This document shows positions 4,834-6,486 of a DNA stretch of 6,486 bases, piece after piece. The stretch covers positions 1 through 6,486 of the forward strand of contig CALVJF010000048.1 of the NCBI GenBank assembly GCA_944331885.1, in the 5' to 3' direction. The translations under genes were made by a program, and so were the position numbers. The notes beneath the pieces are model-generated. The model made no database searches. It saw only the letters and a program-made list of their open reading frames with translations, and was not told the origin of the DNA. Within the stretch, counting starts at the first letter, position 1; each line of letters begins with the position of its first letter. Source of the stretch: an uncultured Bacilli bacterium (lineage in GTDB: Bacteria > Bacillota_I > Bacilli_A > RF39 > UBA660).

Positions 4834-6078
4834 CTACTTTAATTTAAATTTATAACTAACTAACATATTAATTAGTGTGCCAAAAACACTTAATCCTCCT
4901 AAAATAGCTATATCCTTCCAATTAACCATAAAAAGAGTAATTTTAACTTCTAAATTATTACTTATAAATAAGTTAAATACCCAGCTAAGTCCTAAAACAA
5001 ATCCTATACTAACAAAAAAATAAATAATATTAAAAAACAAATTTTGTACAATAATTATCTTTTTTAAATCATTATTTTTAGCCCCAAGTATTTTCAATAC
5101 ATTAAAATTATTTCGTTGTTTTTTAATAGATAATATTCCATAAATGCTTACCATCAAACAAAATACGAACAAAAGAGTTAACAAGAGGAAAACAATTAAA
5201 CTATCTATCTTATTTAAAGTATTATTTAAAGAATTAAACTCTTCACTATAAATTGTTGTGACATTTATATCATCATTTAAATTAAAAATTTTTACCAACT
5301 TATCATAATCTCTTTCATAAATGTAAAGTGCTTTTTTATAAAATTCAAAATCATTTTTTAAAAAATCATCACTAATATATATTTTAAAAGCATTTTTACT
5401 AACATATTCAATATCTTCATTATTCAACATTTTATTTTTATCAATATTACTATTATCTTGATAAATGCCAACTATTTTTAAATACAAATCTCCCAATTTT
5501 ACTTCCGCATCACTACTTATTATTTCTTCATAAGATTTAGGGAAAAAGCACGTGCTACTATCAGTAGTTATACCTAATTTTATTAGATAATCAGCTAAAT
5601 AATTACTAATAACTATCTCGTTTTCTTTCTCTGGCATTTTACCTATCAATTTTAAATTCAAATTACCAATAATATACTCATTATAATCATCTCTATTTGA
5701 TAGAGCAATTTCATAATACTTATAATAATATTCTTCTGTACAAAATTGCCAGAACACTGCAAAATTATGGTCATAAATACCATAACTAAATCCTATATTA
5801 TCAATTTCAAATTCATTTTGTAATTTTTGATATATTTCAAATATTTTTTTATCTTTTTCTTCTTTATTAGTGGCATTAACATTTAATTGAACATTTATTA
5901 CATCACTATTTAGAAGAGTCTTTATATGCAATTCCTTAACATCTGTTTTAACAATTTTAAAAAGTAAGCAAATAAAAGAAATTAAAATAGCTAATAATAA
6001 TCCAAATACTATTTTAAAAACCAAACCATTTTTAATACACTTTAAATCGTACAAGAAAGCATTTTTCCACCTTAACAT
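4834..6078 (-). CDS. FtsX/MacB-like ABC transporter permease
   Basis: This complete 414-residue permease has the four-helix layout of the FtsX/MacB/LolCE superfamily. TM1 is at about 19-41, a large extracytoplasmic domain at about 42-290, and three C-terminal helices at about 292-317, 342-371 and 388-409. The cytoplasmic loop after TM2 carries the typical coupling sequence KKQRNNFNVLKILGAKNNDLKK (319-340). The outer domain shows the pattern NEIVISNYLADYL (153-165) followed by a strand ending IVGIYQD, common in Bacillota exporters of this group. Such systems move peptides, lipids or antibiotics out of the membrane, or transmit force to cell-wall hydrolases; the substrate here cannot be told. 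It lies 13 nt after the ATPase stop, with AAGGTGA (6089-6083) before its ATG, so the two form one operon. With one permease, a homodimer with two ATPases is likely, unless a second permease lies outside the window. Confidence 0.9.
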   Translation of the reverse strand: MLRWKNAFLYDLKCIKNGLVFKIVFGLLLAILISFICLLFKIVKTDVKELHIKTLLNSDVINVQLNVNATNKEEKDKKIFEIYQKLQNEFEIDNIGFSYGIYDHNFAVFWQFCTEEYYYKYYEIALSNRDDYNEYIIGNLNLKLIGKMPEKENEIVISNYLADYLIKLGITTDSSTCFFPKSYEEIISSDAEVKLGDLYLKIVGIYQDNSNIDKNKMLNNEDIEYVSKNAFKIYISDDFLKNDFEFYKKALYIYERDYDKLVKIFNLNDDINVTTIYSEEFNSLNNTLNKIDSLIVFLLLTLLFVFCLMVSIYGILSIKKQRNNFNVLKILGAKNNDLKKIIIVQNLFFNIIYFFVSIGFVLGLSWVFNLFISNNLEVKITLFMVNWKDIAILGGLSVFGTLINMLVSYKFKLK

Positions 6079-6091
6079 ATCTTCACCTTAT

Positions 6092-6486
6092 TTATAAAAG
6101 TAATCTTCCATCTTTTATAGTTAAAATCATATCAGCATATTCTTTGGCTAAACTTAAATCATGAGATACTACAAGAATTAAATGTTTTTCACTAATTTCT
6201 TTTAGAATTTTCATAATTTCTCGACTATTTTTAGAATCAAGATTACCAGTTGGTTCATCAGCTAAAATCATTGCTGGTTTTTTAACTAATGCTCTAAGTA
6301 TTGCAATTCTTTGTCTTTGACCACCTGAAAGTTCATCAGGTTTTCTTTTCTTCAAACTTTCTAAATTAAATTTTTTTAAAATCTCATTTACTGGCTCATT
6401 ATCATCTATACCTTGCAATTCTAAAGCAATTTTAATATTATCAAATACATTCAATTCTTCTATTAAATCATAAGATTGATTAATAA
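6092..6486 (-). CDS. ABC transporter ATPase, LolD/MacB type (N-terminus cut by window edge)
   Basis: The reading frame is open from the right edge to TAA 6094-6092, giving 130 visible residues, roughly the last 55-60% of a usual 220-residue ATPase. A TTG at 6454 could be read as a start, but the frame upstream reads INQSYDLIEELNVFDNI, which is the normal Q-loop region (Q at 6478-6476). The true start and Walker A therefore lie outside the window. Present are the signature LSGGQRQR (LSGGQ at 6331-6317), Walker B with catalytic Glu (MILADE, 6271-6254), the D-loop GNLD, and the H-loop histidine in VVSHD (6163-6161). The combination LSGGQRQR...ADEPTGNLD is typical of the LolD/MacB/FtsE branch, which partners FtsX-like permeases, and such a permease follows 13 nt downstream. 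All visible catalytic residues are intact. It supplies ATP-driven power on the cytoplasmic face. Confidence 0.95.
   Translation of the reverse strand, partial: INQSYDLIEELNVFDNIKIALELQGIDDNEPVNEILKKFNLESLKKRKPDELSGGQRQRIAILRALVKKPAMILADEPTGNLDSKNSREIMKILKEISEKHLILVVSHDLSLAKEYADMILTIKDGRLLL

Noticed and set aside
4819..4837. Weak hairpin followed by U5 just after the ABC permease stop
   Set aside because: The stem is about six pairs including two G-U pairs and only one G-C, overlaps the -35 of the next promoter, and is within what AT-rich sequence gives by chance.
6452..6454. TTG at 6454 as start of the ABC ATPase
   Set aside because: The frame continues upstream to the window edge through a recognisable Q-loop, so the TTG is an internal Leu codon and the gene is simply cut by the window.
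1..6486. CRISPR array, tRNA/rRNA genes, insertion sequence or phage genes
   Set aside because: I saw no regularly spaced repeats outside coding low-complexity, no cloverleaf or rRNA-like stretch, and no transposase or integrase motifs on either strand.

Overview
The window is a very AT-rich stretch in which every recognisable gene lies on the minus strand. It therefore reads from the right end (6486) to the left end (1). Purine-rich Shine-Dalgarno sites, TTGnnn-17-TATAAT-type promoters, short U-tailed terminators and the protein families present point to a low-GC Bacillota/Bacilli-type bacterium, quite possibly an uncultured gut lineage. All 14 tryptophans in the complete proteins are encoded by TGG, so the ordinary bacterial code applies and not the Mycoplasma code. 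No rRNA, tRNA, CRISPR array, transposase or integrase is visible.

In transcription order: (1) 6092-6486 is the C-terminal two thirds of an ABC transporter ATPase of the LolD/MacB type. (2) 4834-6078 is its FtsX/MacB-like permease, 13 nt downstream in the same operon. (3) 3387-4769, with its own very good promoter, is a cytosolic protein with an HEVWH zinc-peptidase motif that I cannot place in a named family. A strong terminator-like hairpin sits inside its coding sequence. (4) 1576-3330, with its own extended -10 promoter, is a 584-residue membrane protein of unrecognised family: a duplicated N-terminal domain, a Pro/Lys/Glu linker, a basic stretch, a membrane segment, an Ala/Gly-rich region and a charged helical tail. 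(5) 1322-1576 is a small acidic DUF1292-like protein, translationally coupled to the previous gene (TAATG overlap) and followed by a terminator. (6) 405-1238 is a DUF368 protein, the family recently shown to recycle undecaprenyl phosphate (PopT), with its own promoter and a terminator starting at its stop codon. (7) 2-337 is the N-terminal 112 residues of an unrecognised cytosolic protein that runs off the left end.

The layout is compact: short leaders, gaps of 13-83 nt, and a separate promoter for almost every unit. Functionally the window mixes cell-envelope genes (ABC exporter, C55-P carrier recycling) with an uncharacterised pair, the HEXXH protein and the large repeat-bearing membrane protein. 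These two are adjacent with no clear terminator between them. That pair, and the hairpin buried in the peptidase gene, are the parts most worth following up. No complete known defence or secretion system is present, and a joint function for the pair is only a hypothesis.
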